A stretch of DNA of 64,000 bases. It comes from Diaminobutyricibacter sp049994905. Lineage in GTDB: Bacteria; Actinomycetota; Actinomycetes; Actinomycetales; Microbacteriaceae. Where the stretch lies: NCBI RefSeq assembly GCF_049994905.1, contig NZ_CP188258.1:4092001-4156000 (forward strand). The letters run 5' to 3'. Below the pieces are notes generated by a model, which was given only the letters and a program-made list of their open reading frames with translations, made no database searches and was not told the origin of the DNA. Every line of letters begins with the position of its first letter. Position 1 is the stretch's first letter. Below are positions 6,905 to 16,085 of this stretch, in pieces. Made by a program: the position numbers and the translations under genes.

Positions 6905-8554
6905 CTAGGCTGCGGCTTCCTCGGCGGAGGCAGCGGCGGAGGCAGCGGTGTCGTCCGACGCGACCTGCGAGGCGACGGCACCGGCAGCATCCGCACCGAA
7001 GTACTTGCGCTGGTATGCACGCCATGTCACCGCCCAGCGTTCCGGGTCGTCCAGGTCGTCGTGGTGGGTGTGGTGCACCGTCTGGTTGTGCGGTGCGGTG
7101 CGCACCACCTCCGGCGTCTCCCGCGCTTCGCGGGCGACCTCGGCCAGCACGCCTGCGTATTCGTCCAGTTCGGCCATCGAATACGACTCGGTCGGCTCCA
7201 GGGTGAACGGCTGGGGAACGACGTACGGGTGGTGGCTCGTCCAGTAGTGCATCCCGAAGTCGGCGGCGCGCACGCCGATCTCCTCCGAGCTGATGCCGGT
7301 CTCCTCGTACAGGTCCTGCCAGGAGTAGCGCACCTGCTCGATGCGGCGGCGGCCCGTCGCATACGGTGCGCTGGCTCCCGGGATCTCCAGGATGCGCTTC
7401 ATGAGGTAGTTGTTGTTGAGCACCGCGGTCTCGGCGACCGCGCGCAGGCCCTCGGCGCCGAGCGCGCTGATCCACGCGTAGGTGCGCACGATATTGGGGA
7501 TGACGCCGTAGAACGGCGCGACCGAGCCGATGGACCGGGGGCGGTCGCCGTCGAGGTAGTACCGGTCGCCGTCACGCTCCACGACCGGCCCGGGAAGGAA
7601 CGGCGCAAGGTCGTCCGACACCGCATTGGCGCCGGAGCCCGGGCCTCCACAGCCGTGCGGGGTGCCGAACGTCTTGTGCAGATTGAAGTGGCAGACATCG
7701 AACCCCGCGTCGCGGGCGCGGGTGATCCCGAGGATGCCGTTGGCGTTCGCCTGGTCGTAGGAGGCGAGCGCGCCGACCTCGTGCGCCAGCCGCACCCATT
7801 CGCCGATGCGCGGGTTGTAGATGCCCGTGTCTTCGGGGTTGGTGACCATGATCGCGGCGGTGCGCGGCGACAGCGCGGCGCGCAGGGCGTCGAGGTCGGG
7901 ATAGCCGTCGGCGTCTGGGTAGATGGTGATCACCGTGTAGCCGGCGGCCTTCGCCGCGGCAGCGTTGGACGGGTGCGAGAAGATCGTGGTGATGACCTCG
8001 TTGCGCTGCTCGCCTTCGCCCCGCGACTCGTGGTAGGCGCGGATCATCGAAATGTTCGCCCAGATCGCCTCGGATCCGCCACTGGTCTGCAGCGAGACGC
8101 GGCTCATGCCTGAGATCTCGGCGAGCATCCGTTCGGTCTTCCAGATGATCTCGAGCACGCCCTGCACGGTCGCCGGGTCCTGCAGCGGGTGCAGTTCGGT
8201 GAGATCGGGGGTGCGGATGATCGCCTCGTTCACCTTGGGCGCGTACTTCATGGTGCAGGTGCCCTGTCCGACGTCGACGTTGAGGTCGGCGCCGAGGTTC
8301 TCCTGGCTGAGCCGCAGGAAGTGCTTGAGCACGCGCATCTGGCCGATCTCGGGCAGCGCGGGCGGCGCGCTGCGGCGAAGGGATGCCGGGAGCGCGGCGA
8401 CGACATCGCCGACGGTTTCGCGCACCCCGGCCTCGGGGCGGCTGACGAGCACACCCCGTTCGCCCGGAGTGTGCAGCTCGAACACGATCGGCTCGTCCCA
8501 GCGCGCCTGGTGGAACCGCCGCAGGGCGGGCTTGGGTGCGATGGGGAGGCTCAT
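6905..8554 (-). CDS. gcvPB: glycine dehydrogenase (decarboxylating) subunit 2
   Basis: A 549-residue PLP-dependent subunit 2 of the two-chain P-protein, which decarboxylates glycine and passes the aminomethyl group to lipoylated H-protein. The N-terminus after MSLPIAPKP carries the typical FHQARWDEPIVFE and LPEIGQM stretches. TSGGSEA binds cofactor, and the PLP lysine is in NLHKTFGTPHGCGGPG. The family is normally ~480 residues; this one has a longer C-terminus ending in an Ala/Ser/Glu-rich tail. The ATG at 8554 overlaps the gcvPA stop by 4 nt, giving translational coupling. No gcvT or gcvH lies nearby. Actinobacteria more often carry a single-chain GcvP. Confidence 0.93.
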   Translation of the reverse strand: MSLPIAPKPALRRFHQARWDEPIVFELHTPGERGVLVSRPEAGVRETVGDVVAALPASLRRSAPPALPEIGQMRVLKHFLRLSQENLGADLNVDVGQGTCTMKYAPKVNEAIIRTPDLTELHPLQDPATVQGVLEIIWKTERMLAEISGMSRVSLQTSGGSEAIWANISMIRAYHESRGEGEQRNEVITTIFSHPSNAAAAKAAGYTVITIYPDADGYPDLDALRAALSPRTAAIMVTNPEDTGIYNPRIGEWVRLAHEVGALASYDQANANGILGITRARDAGFDVCHFNLHKTFGTPHGCGGPGSGANAVSDDLAPFLPGPVVERDGDRYYLDGDRPRSIGSVAPFYGVIPNIVRTYAWISALGAEGLRAVAETAVLNNNYLMKRILEIPGASAPYATGRRRIEQVRYSWQDLYEETGISSEEIGVRAADFGMHYWTSHHPYVVPQPFTLEPTESYSMAELDEYAGVLAEVAREARETPEVVRTAPHNQTVHHTHHDDLDDPERWAVTWRAYQRKYFGADAAGAVASQVASDDTAASAAASAEEAAA

Positions 8555-9933
8555 GCGTTCTGTTCCTTCTGTGCGAGTGCTTCGCCGAGCACGGCGGCGA
8601 GCTCGTCGATGTCGGTCTGGGTGTTCTGCTCGGTGACGCACACGAGCAGGTGGCTGTCGTCGAGGGCGTGGCCGGGTTCGAAACCGGATGCGCGGCCCGC
8701 GGCGACGAGTTCCGGTGCGGTGAGCGCCGCATCCGTCACATCGAGGACGAATTCGCGGAAGTGCACCGCGCCGTCGGCGAGCCCGACGCCGGCCAACGCG
8801 GTGAGCGCGCGGGCGGCATAGGTGGTGCGCGCGAGCACCGTCTCACCGACCTCGGCCATGCCCTGCGGGCCCATCAGCGCGAGGTAGACGCCGGCGGCGA
8901 TGCCCCACAGGGCCGCAGCGGTGCCGACCCATTCCTTTCCTTCTTCGCGCAGCGCGAAGGAAGTGCGGTCGTAGGCGACGTCACCGAAGCCGTATTCGCC
9001 GGGCACGTCGGTGGACGCCAGGCCGAAGAGGCGCGACGGCATCTCCATGACGAACCGGGTGTCGTCGTGCACGGCGATGAAGCCGGCGTGGGCTCCGCCG
9101 AACCAGGAGTGCAGTCCGAGCGACTGGATGTCTCCGTGCACGATATCGGCGCCCAGGTCGGCCGGCGGGGTGAGGATGCCCAGGCTGATCGGGTCGGTTC
9201 CGACGATGACGACGGCGCCGACGGCGTGCGCCGCCTCGGAGAGTTCGGCGAGCGCGGTCTCGAGTGCGCCGGTGTAGCTGGGGGTCTCGACCCAGATCGC
9301 GGCCGTGGTCTCGCCGAGCATCCGCTTCACGGTCTGCACGTCTGCGACGGCGTCGACGGTCGGCACCAGAACGAGGTCGATGGTGGGTGCAATGTAGTCG
9401 CGCACCTTCGACAGCTTGTCGGGATGCGCGTCGCTGACGAGCAGGACGGTACGGCGCCCGGTGATGCGGCCGGCCATCGCCAGCGAGGTCGCCGCAGCCT
9501 GGTATCCGTCATAGGTGGGAACGTTGACGACATCCTGGTTGAGGAGTTCGCCCATCAGCGACTGGTACTGGAACAGCGCCTGGAAGCGGCCGTGGTCTTC
9601 GTACGGCTCGCCCGCATACGCGGTGAGGAACTCGCTGCGGTTGATGACCTCGTCGACGATCGCGGGAACCGCGTGCTGGTAGGTGCCCGCGCCGAGGAAG
9701 AGCCGCCCGGGCTCGACCGAACGGTTGCGGCGAAGCAGGCCGCCGACGTGGCGCACCAGATCCTGCTCGGCGAGGAACGGCTCCGGCAGGTCGAGCGCGC
9801 GGGCGAGACGCAGCTCGGCCGGAACGTCGGCGTAGAACTCGTCGACGCTCGCGGCGCCGACGGCGTCGAGCATGGCCTGCCGGGACTCGGGTGCCGTGTT
9901 CGGCACATACGGGTGGACGAAGGGGTGGGTCAT
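8551..9933 (-). CDS. gcvPA: glycine dehydrogenase (decarboxylating) subunit 1
   Basis: A 460-residue subunit 1 of the two-chain glycine decarboxylase, a PLP-fold protein without the PLP lysine. Family hallmarks are visible: HPYVPNTAPESRQAML at the N-terminus, GAGTYQHAVPAIVDEV, FLTAYAGEPYEDHGRFQALF (usually TPYQPE), and the C-terminal EYGFGD stretch. I chose the ATG at 9933 (MTHPFVHPYVPNT), which matches the family N-terminus; the open frame further upstream is not protein-like. It is the first gene of the presumed operon gcvPA-gcvPB-AcoX-like-SDR. Only 16 nt separate its start from the stop of the GH42 gene, so its promoter must lie inside that gene or transcription reads through from it. Confidence 0.93.
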   Translation of the reverse strand: MTHPFVHPYVPNTAPESRQAMLDAVGAASVDEFYADVPAELRLARALDLPEPFLAEQDLVRHVGGLLRRNRSVEPGRLFLGAGTYQHAVPAIVDEVINRSEFLTAYAGEPYEDHGRFQALFQYQSLMGELLNQDVVNVPTYDGYQAAATSLAMAGRITGRRTVLLVSDAHPDKLSKVRDYIAPTIDLVLVPTVDAVADVQTVKRMLGETTAAIWVETPSYTGALETALAELSEAAHAVGAVVIVGTDPISLGILTPPADLGADIVHGDIQSLGLHSWFGGAHAGFIAVHDDTRFVMEMPSRLFGLASTDVPGEYGFGDVAYDRTSFALREEGKEWVGTAAALWGIAAGVYLALMGPQGMAEVGETVLARTTYAARALTALAGVGLADGAVHFREFVLDVTDAALTAPELVAAGRASGFEPGHALDDSHLLVCVTEQNTQTDIDELAAVLGEALAQKEQNA

Positions 9934-9949
9934 TGTGGCCTCGCGGTCG

Positions 9950-12007
9950 CTAACTGGGTGGGACGGATGGAAGGGAAGGATCGGATGGGGTCGCCGGATG
10001 CTCGACCACCGCGACACCGAACGCGCCGAGCGCCAGTCCGGCCGCCGCATCGGCACCGGTGAGCAGGTCGCGGCCGCCCGGGATGCGCGGTGCCGTGACC
10101 TGCGCCCGGCTGTGGTTGAGCACGAACGTGAAGTCGGTGGTGCCGTCGGTGCGGGTCACCACTTCGACGGCCGGACCAGCAAGAGCGGAAGCCACGCCGG
10201 CGGCCGTGAAGACCTGCGCGAGCAGAGCGCGCATCCCTTCTGCGTCCAGGCCGGCGCTGAGGTACCAGGCCGAACCCGCGCCATGGCTGCGGCGGGTGAG
10301 CGCTGGGCGCCCGGCGAGGTCGCCGTCGGCATAGGTGGCGAGCACCTCGGTGCCCGGTGCCGCATCCAGCCATTCGCTCCAGACGCGCACGCCGTGGCGT
10401 TCGCCGGCGAGCGCGACTGTGCGGGTCTCCCCATCGCCGAGCGGCCACCATTCGTCGACCTCGACACCGAGCAGGTCCCGCAGCGGGCCGGGGGCCCCTC
10501 CGTCATGGACCTGCTCGCGGTGGTCGACGACGCCCGAGAACGGACCGACGACGAGCTGGCCGCCCGCGGCGACGAAACCGGCCAGCGCATCCGCCTGCTC
10601 GGCAGTGGCCGCATACAGGTTGGGCACCAGCAGCACGCGGTGCTCGCCGTACGGGCCTGCGGCGCGCGCGACATCCACCGGCTGGCCGAGAGCGTAGGCG
10701 GCGGCATGCCAGGCGCGCGCCTCGCGCAGCCAGTCGAGTCGCACCGACGGCAGCGAGTCGGGCGCAGTCACGCCCCACCACGAATCCCAGTCGGCGACGA
10801 GGGCGACGGATGCACGCACCCGGGTTCCTCTGACCGGCGCGAGCGCCTTCAGTTCGGCACCGAGGGCCTTCGTCTCCTGGAACGTGCGGCTGCGTTCGCC
10901 CCGGTGGCCGAGCATCGCGGAATGGAACTTCTCCGGCCCGAACTTCGCCTGCCGCCACTGGAAGAACATGACGCCGTCCGACCCGTGGGCGATCGCCTGC
11001 ATGCTGCCCAGGCGCATCTGGCCGGGCGCCTTGGGAACGTTGACCTCGCGCCAGCTGACCGCGCTCGGCGCCTGCTCGAGCAGGAGCCAGGGCCTGCCGT
11101 CTTTGAGCGAGCGCATCAGGCCGTAGTTGAGCGCCGCGCCGATGTGTGCTTCCGGGTCGGCGGGGTCGGGGTATGCGTCGTCGGTGACGAGGTCTTCGGC
11201 GTCGGCGAAGTCCCAGTAGTCGAGCTCACGGAAGAGGCTCATGAAGTTGGTGGTGACGGCGACCTCGGGGGTGACCTCGCGCAGCACGTCGATCTCGGAC
11301 TGGAAGAGCTCGAGCAGGGCATCCGATGAGAACCGCTCGAAGTCGACCAGCTCGGCCGGGTTGATCGGGCCGGTCGCCGTGCGCGGGGGTTCGATCTGCT
11401 CGAAGTCGAGATAGTGCTGGCCCCAGCAGCTCGTGCCCCAGGCTTCGTTGAGGCCGTCGATGGTCTCGTACCGGTCGCGCAGCCAGCGGCGGAAATGCCG
11501 GGCGGACTCGGGGCACCAGCAGCGCGAGACGTGGTCGCCGTACTCGTTCGAGACATGCCAGAGGGCGAGTGCCGGATGCTCTCCATAGCGCTCGGCGATG
11601 GCGCGCGTCAGCCGCAGGGCCGCCTCACGGAAGACCGGGGAGCTCGGGCAGTACGACTGCCGCGAGCCGAACTCGAGGCGAACGCCGTCGACATTCCAGG
11701 GAAGGACCTCGGGATGCTCGCGCACCAGCCACGCCGGCGGAGTCGCGGTCGCAGTGGCCAGGTCGATGCGGATGCCGTGCTCCCAGAGCAGGTCGATGAC
11801 ACGGTCGAGCCCTGCGAAGTCGTATTCGCCGGGGCGCGGCTCGAGCAGCGGCCAGGAGAAGACGGGCAGTGTCACCAGGTTGACTCCCGCTTCGACCATG
11901 AGGCGGGCATCCTCAGCCCAGACGCTCTCCGGCCACTGGTCGGGGTTGTAGTCGCCGCCGTAGGCGAGGGCGTCGAGGCGGATGCTCCGCGGCGAGGTGG
12001 TCGTCAC
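9950..12007 (-). CDS. beta-galactosidase, GH42
   Basis: A 685-residue glycoside hydrolase of family 42, a retaining beta-galactosidase that is usually cytosolic and acts on short beta-galactosides. The acid/base glutamate is E155 in LWHVSNEYG and the nucleophile is E311 in WLLLEQAPS. The N-terminal YGGDYNPDQWPESVW is diagnostic. A cluster of Cys (C120, and CWC near 163-165) matches the GH42 zinc site. After the barrel come the trimerisation domain (VALVADWDSWW) and a small C-terminal domain. No signal peptide is present. The gene is divergent from the GntR regulator, with the operator-like site at 12109-12127 between them, so its expression is probably controlled by that regulator. Confidence 0.95.
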   Translation of the reverse strand: MTTTSPRSIRLDALAYGGDYNPDQWPESVWAEDARLMVEAGVNLVTLPVFSWPLLEPRPGEYDFAGLDRVIDLLWEHGIRIDLATATATPPAWLVREHPEVLPWNVDGVRLEFGSRQSYCPSSPVFREAALRLTRAIAERYGEHPALALWHVSNEYGDHVSRCWCPESARHFRRWLRDRYETIDGLNEAWGTSCWGQHYLDFEQIEPPRTATGPINPAELVDFERFSSDALLELFQSEIDVLREVTPEVAVTTNFMSLFRELDYWDFADAEDLVTDDAYPDPADPEAHIGAALNYGLMRSLKDGRPWLLLEQAPSAVSWREVNVPKAPGQMRLGSMQAIAHGSDGVMFFQWRQAKFGPEKFHSAMLGHRGERSRTFQETKALGAELKALAPVRGTRVRASVALVADWDSWWGVTAPDSLPSVRLDWLREARAWHAAAYALGQPVDVARAAGPYGEHRVLLVPNLYAATAEQADALAGFVAAGGQLVVGPFSGVVDHREQVHDGGAPGPLRDLLGVEVDEWWPLGDGETRTVALAGERHGVRVWSEWLDAAPGTEVLATYADGDLAGRPALTRRSHGAGSAWYLSAGLDAEGMRALLAQVFTAAGVASALAGPAVEVVTRTDGTTDFTFVLNHSRAQVTAPRIPGGRDLLTGADAAAGLALGAFGVAVVEHPATPSDPSLPSVPPS

Positions 12008-12108
12008 TGCTCTCCTTCGATGCTGCGCGGGTTCGGATGTACGGGTGGTACGGATGCACGGGTGGTACGGATGTTCTCGGCGAATGCTTTACATCAAGCA
12101 ACCGTCGA

Positions 12109-12127
12109 CTGTATTCTGTATACAGTA
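12109..12127. promoter_or_regulatory. putative GntR operator, copy 1
   Basis: The 19-mer CTGTATTCTGTATACAGTA contains the perfect palindrome CTGTATACAG plus an upstream half-site CTGTA. It lies between the divergent GH42 and GntR genes. An identical 19-mer occurs at 18444-18462 upstream of the sugar-binding protein gene. FadR-subfamily GntR proteins commonly bind short palindromes of this TGTATACA kind, so it is probably the target of the adjacent regulator. Confidence 0.75.
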
Positions 12128-12215
12128 ACGCTAAAGCGATTCCGGCGAGGGGTCAACCCCTAAGCTGGCGTCGCCGGTGGCCGCGAGGTCGCCGCCCACA
12201 GGCCAGGAGGTCCCC

Positions 12216-12872
12216 TTGATCGAGCGCAAGAACCTGCGATCCCAGGTGCGAGAAGAACTCATCGCACGGATGCGCTCCGGCGAGGTGCGCCCCGGAGAGA
12301 GCATCAATGAGGTGCAGCTCGCCGCCGAACTCGGTGTCAGCCGGACCCCTCTGCGTGAAGCGCTCATCGCGCTCGAGAGCGAAGGCCAGATCGAGAGCGA
12401 GAACGGCAAAGGCTTCCGGTTCGTGCCGCTCAGCGCGCGCGAGTTCGAAGAGCTGTGCCCGATCATCGTCACCCTCGAAAGCCTGGCACTCGACCTCAGC
12501 CCGCACGACGAACTGGCGCAGCTCGGTGGGCAGCTCGCAGCCCTCGCCGCCGAATTCAACGACGATGTCGCCCAGCACGCCCTGGTGAACCGTCGCGACG
12601 ACGAATGGCACAACCTCATGCTGAGCGCGTGCCCCAACAAGCGCCTCCTCGTCGAGATCGCAGGCGTGCGTCGCGCCATCCACCGCTACGAGTCCCTCCT
12701 CGTCTCTGACGACGTCATGGTCGAACGCAGCGCGATCGAGCACGCCGACATCGCTCGCCACCTCATCGACGGCGACCTCGCCGCCGCAAAGGCCGCACTC
12801 GCCGCCAACTGGACCAACGGGATGCGCCGCCTCCTCGCCGACGCCGGCATCAAATGGGAGCGCCTGGCCTGA
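12216..12872 (+). CDS. GntR family transcriptional regulator (FadR/FCD type)
   Basis: A 218-residue repressor-type regulator. The N-terminal winged helix (residues 1-70) has LRSQVREELIARMRSGEVRPGE and LGVSRTPLREALIALESEGQ, the GntR signature. The C-terminal half resembles the all-helical FCD ligand domain, with DEWHNLMLSACPN and the metal-type His in EHADIARHLIDGD. I chose TTG at 12216 because AGGAGG lies 5 nt upstream (12205-12210); an earlier start at 12177 lacks this. It is divergent from GH42. The operator-like 19-mer in front and its copy before the ABC importer imply control of the whole glycoside locus and probably itself. The inducer is likely a sugar or sugar acid, which is inference. 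Confidence 0.9.
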   Translation: MIERKNLRSQVREELIARMRSGEVRPGESINEVQLAAELGVSRTPLREALIALESEGQIESENGKGFRFVPLSAREFEELCPIIVTLESLALDLSPHDELAQLGGQLAALAAEFNDDVAQHALVNRRDDEWHNLMLSACPNKRLLVEIAGVRRAIHRYESLLVSDDVMVERSAIEHADIARHLIDGDLAAAKAALAANWTNGMRRLLADAGIKWERLA

Positions 12873-12933
12873 CGCCTCGCGAACCGAATTACAAGCATTC
12901 CGTTCGACCGACAGCCGCCGCTAGGTTGTAGCC

Positions 12934-13302
12934 ATGAAGACCGCCAGGTTCGTCCGCCCCGCCCTCGTCGTCGCCGCCGTCATCGCGGTCGCTGCCCTCT
13001 CCGGATGCGCGTCCTCCGCATCATCCTTCACCGGCACCTGGGGTTCGAGCGCCTCCGGCCAGCCCAACCTCACCATCAAGGACGACGGCTCGTTCAAGGG
13101 AACCGACGGCTGCAACCAGATGAGCGGTAAGGGCACCGTCTCCGGCGACACCTTCACGTTCGGCCCGTTCGCGACCACACTGGTGCACTGCGCGGGCGTC
13201 AACCCCTGGCTCAACCTCGCACACACCGCCAAGGTCGACGGCAGCACCCTCGTCGTCTACAAGAACGGCGGCGAGAAGATCGGCACGCTCGACAAGCAGT
13301 GA
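12934..13302 (+). CDS. META-domain lipoprotein
   Basis: A 122-residue secreted lipoprotein. The signal peptide (MKTARFVRP then a hydrophobic stretch) ends in the lipobox LSGC, with the lipidated Cys at about residue 27. The mature part resembles a META/HslJ-like domain: FTGTWGSSASGQPNL, DDGSFKGTDGCNQMSGKG and FTFGPFATT, with a conserved-looking GCN motif and a second Cys in LVHCAG. META proteins are small beta-rich envelope proteins, some linked to stress or antibiotic tolerance; no enzymatic role is known. It stands alone between the GntR gene and the convergent GH63-like gene and is probably not part of the sugar operon. Confidence 0.85.
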   Translation: MKTARFVRPALVVAAVIAVAALSGCASSASSFTGTWGSSASGQPNLTIKDDGSFKGTDGCNQMSGKGTVSGDTFTFGPFATTLVHCAGVNPWLNLAHTAKVDGSTLVVYKNGGEKIGTLDKQ

Positions 13303-13325
13303 CCGCGCCCCAGCGGGCCAGTTCC

Positions 13326-13378
13326 GGTCGAGCGTGCCCGGCGCGCGAAGCACGTTCGACCGCAGGTGTCACACTCGG
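13326..13378. repeat. 3'-end hairpin repeat, family A, copy 2
   Basis: GGTCGAGCGTGC (13326-13337) and GCACGTTCGACC (13350-13361) pair with one mismatch or wobble around a 12-nt loop. GCAGGTGTCACACTCGG follows (13362-13378). It starts 24 nt after the lipoprotein stop, between convergent genes, where a bidirectional terminator is expected. Confidence 0.7.
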
Positions 13379-13431
13379 CACCCGAGGTCGGGCGCGCAGC
13401 GGTCGGCCGAGCAGCCGGCGGCCGCGAGCGC

Positions 13432-15201
13432 TCAGCGGGACGCGCGCACCGCGAGGTCCACGTAGAGCGCTGCCGACCATCCGAACGACGTCGTCGCACT
13501 CGCCGCTTTCTCGCCCGTGAGCGGATTGAAGTATTCGTGCGGCCCGCCCCCGTGCGCCACCAGCCGCAGGGTGCTCTCCAGCAGCCGACGTGACCGCACC
13601 GGCTGGCCCGACACGGCGAGCCCCTCGACGAGCAGCGCGTTGATGTTCACCCAGACCGGCCCGCGCCACATCCGTTCGGCCGAGAAGTCGGCATCCCGCG
13701 TGGCAACCGTCGGTACGGCCCACGGCGTTGCGAACCGGTCGGGGTCGTCGAGTGCTTCGAGCATCCGGGAGACGATCCGGCCGGGCAGGCGCCCGGTCAG
13801 CAGCGGCAGCAGGCTGACCGCGGTCTCGGCAGCGAGCGGATGCCCGGCCCCCCGTGACCGGAAGAAGCTGGCCGCGTCATCCCACATCTCTTCGAGCAGC
13901 GCGAGCGTGTTGTCGGCGCGACGGGCGTAGCGGTCAGCCGCATCCGTGTCGCCGACAGAGCGTGCGTGCGCCGCGAGCAGGTCGTCCTGCACGATCAGGT
14001 ATGCCGCGAGGTCCGGCGACGCCACCGGCAGGTCGCCGTCGAAGACCGGGCTGTCGTCGAGTCCCGACGAGTACGGATGGCCGTATTCGGGCATCCCGTC
14101 ACCGTCGAGGTCCGAATGCGCGAACCACCATTCCTGGCTGCGCGCGACTGTGGCCCACGCGTCGTCGAACCATGCCGGGTCGTCGATGAGCCCTTCGAGT
14201 GAGCGTAGTGCCCAGGCGGCGAGCGGGGGCTTGGTGAGCGGGATGGCCGCAGTCGGGTCCGCGATGGCCGAACCGGCCCTGCGCAGGTTCTCCCGGTCGC
14301 CGGGCGGGAGGTCGTCGCTCGAGGCGAGCACCCCCTCGTCGTGGACGACGTCGGGAAGCTGGCCGTCGGCCGTGGGGAAACCGAACGCGAGTGAGAGTTG
14401 CTCCCGGGCGAGATTGGGGTCGCCGTGGCGCAGGCCGGCGGCGATGAAGTAGGCGTCCCACTGCCAGAGCCCGACGTACCCGATCTTCGACGGAACGACG
14501 GCGCGCGCGTTGCCGCGTCCCGGCAGGGTGACGATGTTCGCGCCGAGCACCCACCAGCAGAAGGCGGTGAGGTCGGCGAGGTCGGGGCGGACGCCGGGGC
14601 ACCGTGCGAACCACTCGGCCCAGATGTCGTCGGTTGCGGCGAGAGCGGCCGAATGTGTCAGCATGCCCGTGTCGACGGGCTCGCCGAGGCCGATGCGCAC
14701 CTGGCCCGCGGCACCGGCGACGGTCAGCCGCACGACAGTGTCGGAGCCGGCCTCCGTCACCTGCACGTCTTCGACGCCGTCCGCATTCCACACCGCGGTG
14801 GCAGCCGACGGGAGTCCGGGCGACCACGTTCCGAAGGCGGCGGCGCTCGAGTCGAGAGCGCCGGGCACGGCCAGTTCGACGGTGAACCGCCCAGCGCCGC
14901 CGACGCTGATCGCCTCCGGGCCGTCGAAGGTGAGAGTCACCCCACCCGAGAACTCGAGGCGTTCGGGGCGTACGTCGCGCAGTTCGGCGAGCCGGCCATC
15001 CGCGCCGAACACCCGCAGGGTGCGCACGACGACGCATTCGTCGAGGCGCCTTTCGTACTCCGCGAGACGAACGGTGACGCCACCGTCGGCGCGCTGCACC
15101 AAAATGCGCGAACCCGGCAGCGTGAACGGCGCGTTCTCGAGATCGAGGAACCGCGCCGCCCGGTCTGCCGCGCTCGGCTCCGCGCCTGTCTCCACCGTCA
15201 C
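13432..15201 (-). CDS. GH63-like (MGH1-like) glycoside hydrolase
   Basis: A 589-residue protein with an (alpha/alpha)6-barrel of the GH63/trehalase-like type. Hallmarks are GYVGLWQWDAYFIAAGLRHGD (given here only in part as LWQWDAYF), DGMPEYGHPYSSGLDDSP, MWRGPVWVNINALLV and FNPLTGEKA near the end. In related enzymes the Asp in QWDAYF and a C-terminal Glu serve as catalytic residues. The N-terminal ~200 residues form a beta domain. No signal peptide is visible, so it should hydrolyse imported glycosides in the cytosol. GTG at 15201 overlaps the permease stop by 4 nt; upstream open frame is an overprint of the permease gene. It is the last gene of the importer operon. Confidence 0.88.
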   Translation of the reverse strand: MTVETGAEPSAADRAARFLDLENAPFTLPGSRILVQRADGGVTVRLAEYERRLDECVVVRTLRVFGADGRLAELRDVRPERLEFSGGVTLTFDGPEAISVGGAGRFTVELAVPGALDSSAAAFGTWSPGLPSAATAVWNADGVEDVQVTEAGSDTVVRLTVAGAAGQVRIGLGEPVDTGMLTHSAALAATDDIWAEWFARCPGVRPDLADLTAFCWWVLGANIVTLPGRGNARAVVPSKIGYVGLWQWDAYFIAAGLRHGDPNLAREQLSLAFGFPTADGQLPDVVHDEGVLASSDDLPPGDRENLRRAGSAIADPTAAIPLTKPPLAAWALRSLEGLIDDPAWFDDAWATVARSQEWWFAHSDLDGDGMPEYGHPYSSGLDDSPVFDGDLPVASPDLAAYLIVQDDLLAAHARSVGDTDAADRYARRADNTLALLEEMWDDAASFFRSRGAGHPLAAETAVSLLPLLTGRLPGRIVSRMLEALDDPDRFATPWAVPTVATRDADFSAERMWRGPVWVNINALLVEGLAVSGQPVRSRRLLESTLRLVAHGGGPHEYFNPLTGEKAASATTSFGWSAALYVDLAVRASR

Positions 15202-16085
15202 CGGCCGCCGAGCCCCGAGGCCGCCATGCTGTTGAGGATGCGGCGCTGGCCGATCACGAACGCGACCAGCATCGGGATGGTCGCCACGGCCGAGGCGGCC
15301 ATCACCAGTCCGTAATTGATGGAGCCGAACTGTCCGCGGAAGCTCTGGAGGAGCAGCGGCACCGTGAAGTTCTCCTGGCTGTTCATCAGGACGAGGGGCA
15401 GCAGGAAGTTGTTCCAGGTGCCGAGCGCGACGATGATCGCGAGGGCGCCGAGACCGGGGCGGAGGTTCGGGAGGATGATGCTCCAGAAGATCCGCCAGCG
15501 ACCTGCGCCGTCGACGAGCGCCGCCTCCTCGAGCTCGATCGGCAGCGAGAGCACGAACTGGCGCATCAGGAACACCGCGAACGGGTTTGCCAGCGCTGCC
15601 GGAATGATCAGCGAGAGGTGCGAGTCGACCCAGCCCAGCTTCGCCATCAGGAAGTAGAACGGGATGAGGGTGACCTGCATCGGGATCATCTGCGTCGCCA
15701 GGAACACGACGAACAGCAGACGGCTGCCGCGGAACTTGATGCGGGCGAAGCCGTAGCCCGCCATGGCCGCCGTGACCAGCGTGCCGATGACGACGAGCAC
15801 CGCGATGTAGATGCTGTTCCAGTAGGCCTGCGCGAACGGGGCGTCGTTCCACGCATCCACGTAGTTCTGCAGGGTGAACGGCTTCGGCAGGAAGCTCAGC
15901 GGGTCGTTGAGAAGCTGGGGCAGCGTCTTGAACGACGTGAGGAGCATCCAGACGAACGGGAAGACCATCGCGATGCCCGCGACCGCGAGCACGACGTGCA
16001 GTACGGTCTTGCGCGTGCGGCTGGCCGCCTTGCCCTGCCGACGGGCGGGGGCCGTGGGGGCGACGGTTCTGACGGTGGTGGTCAT
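15198..16085 (-). CDS. carbohydrate ABC transporter permease (MalG type)
   Basis: A 295-residue inner-membrane permease with six predicted helices, the first after the basic segment RRQGKAASRTRK. The ATPase-contact loop EAALVDGAGRWRIFWSIILP matches the permease EAA motif. The FPFVWMLLTSFKT start and the C-terminal RRILNSMAASGLGGR are typical of MalG-like members of CUT1 importers. It overlaps both neighbours by 4 nt, so translation of the operon is tightly coupled. No ATPase gene is in the operon, as usual in actinobacteria, where a shared MsiK-type ATPase encoded elsewhere serves many importers. Confidence 0.93.
   Translation of the reverse strand: MTTTVRTVAPTAPARRQGKAASRTRKTVLHVVLAVAGIAMVFPFVWMLLTSFKTLPQLLNDPLSFLPKPFTLQNYVDAWNDAPFAQAYWNSIYIAVLVVIGTLVTAAMAGYGFARIKFRGSRLLFVVFLATQMIPMQVTLIPFYFLMAKLGWVDSHLSLIIPAALANPFAVFLMRQFVLSLPIELEEAALVDGAGRWRIFWSIILPNLRPGLGALAIIVALGTWNNFLLPLVLMNSQENFTVPLLLQSFRGQFGSINYGLVMAASAVATIPMLVAFVIGQRRILNSMAASGLGGR

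Noticed and set aside
5789..8113. A plus-strand open frame of 774 codons
   Set aside because: It is antisense to the AcoX-like kinase and gcvPB, both of which have clear family motifs. The antisense product shows none.
12934..13302. The META lipoprotein as part of the GntR sugar regulon
   Set aside because: It is on the opposite strand to the importer, has no operator copy of its own, and its fold is not linked to sugar uptake. Only closeness suggests a link.
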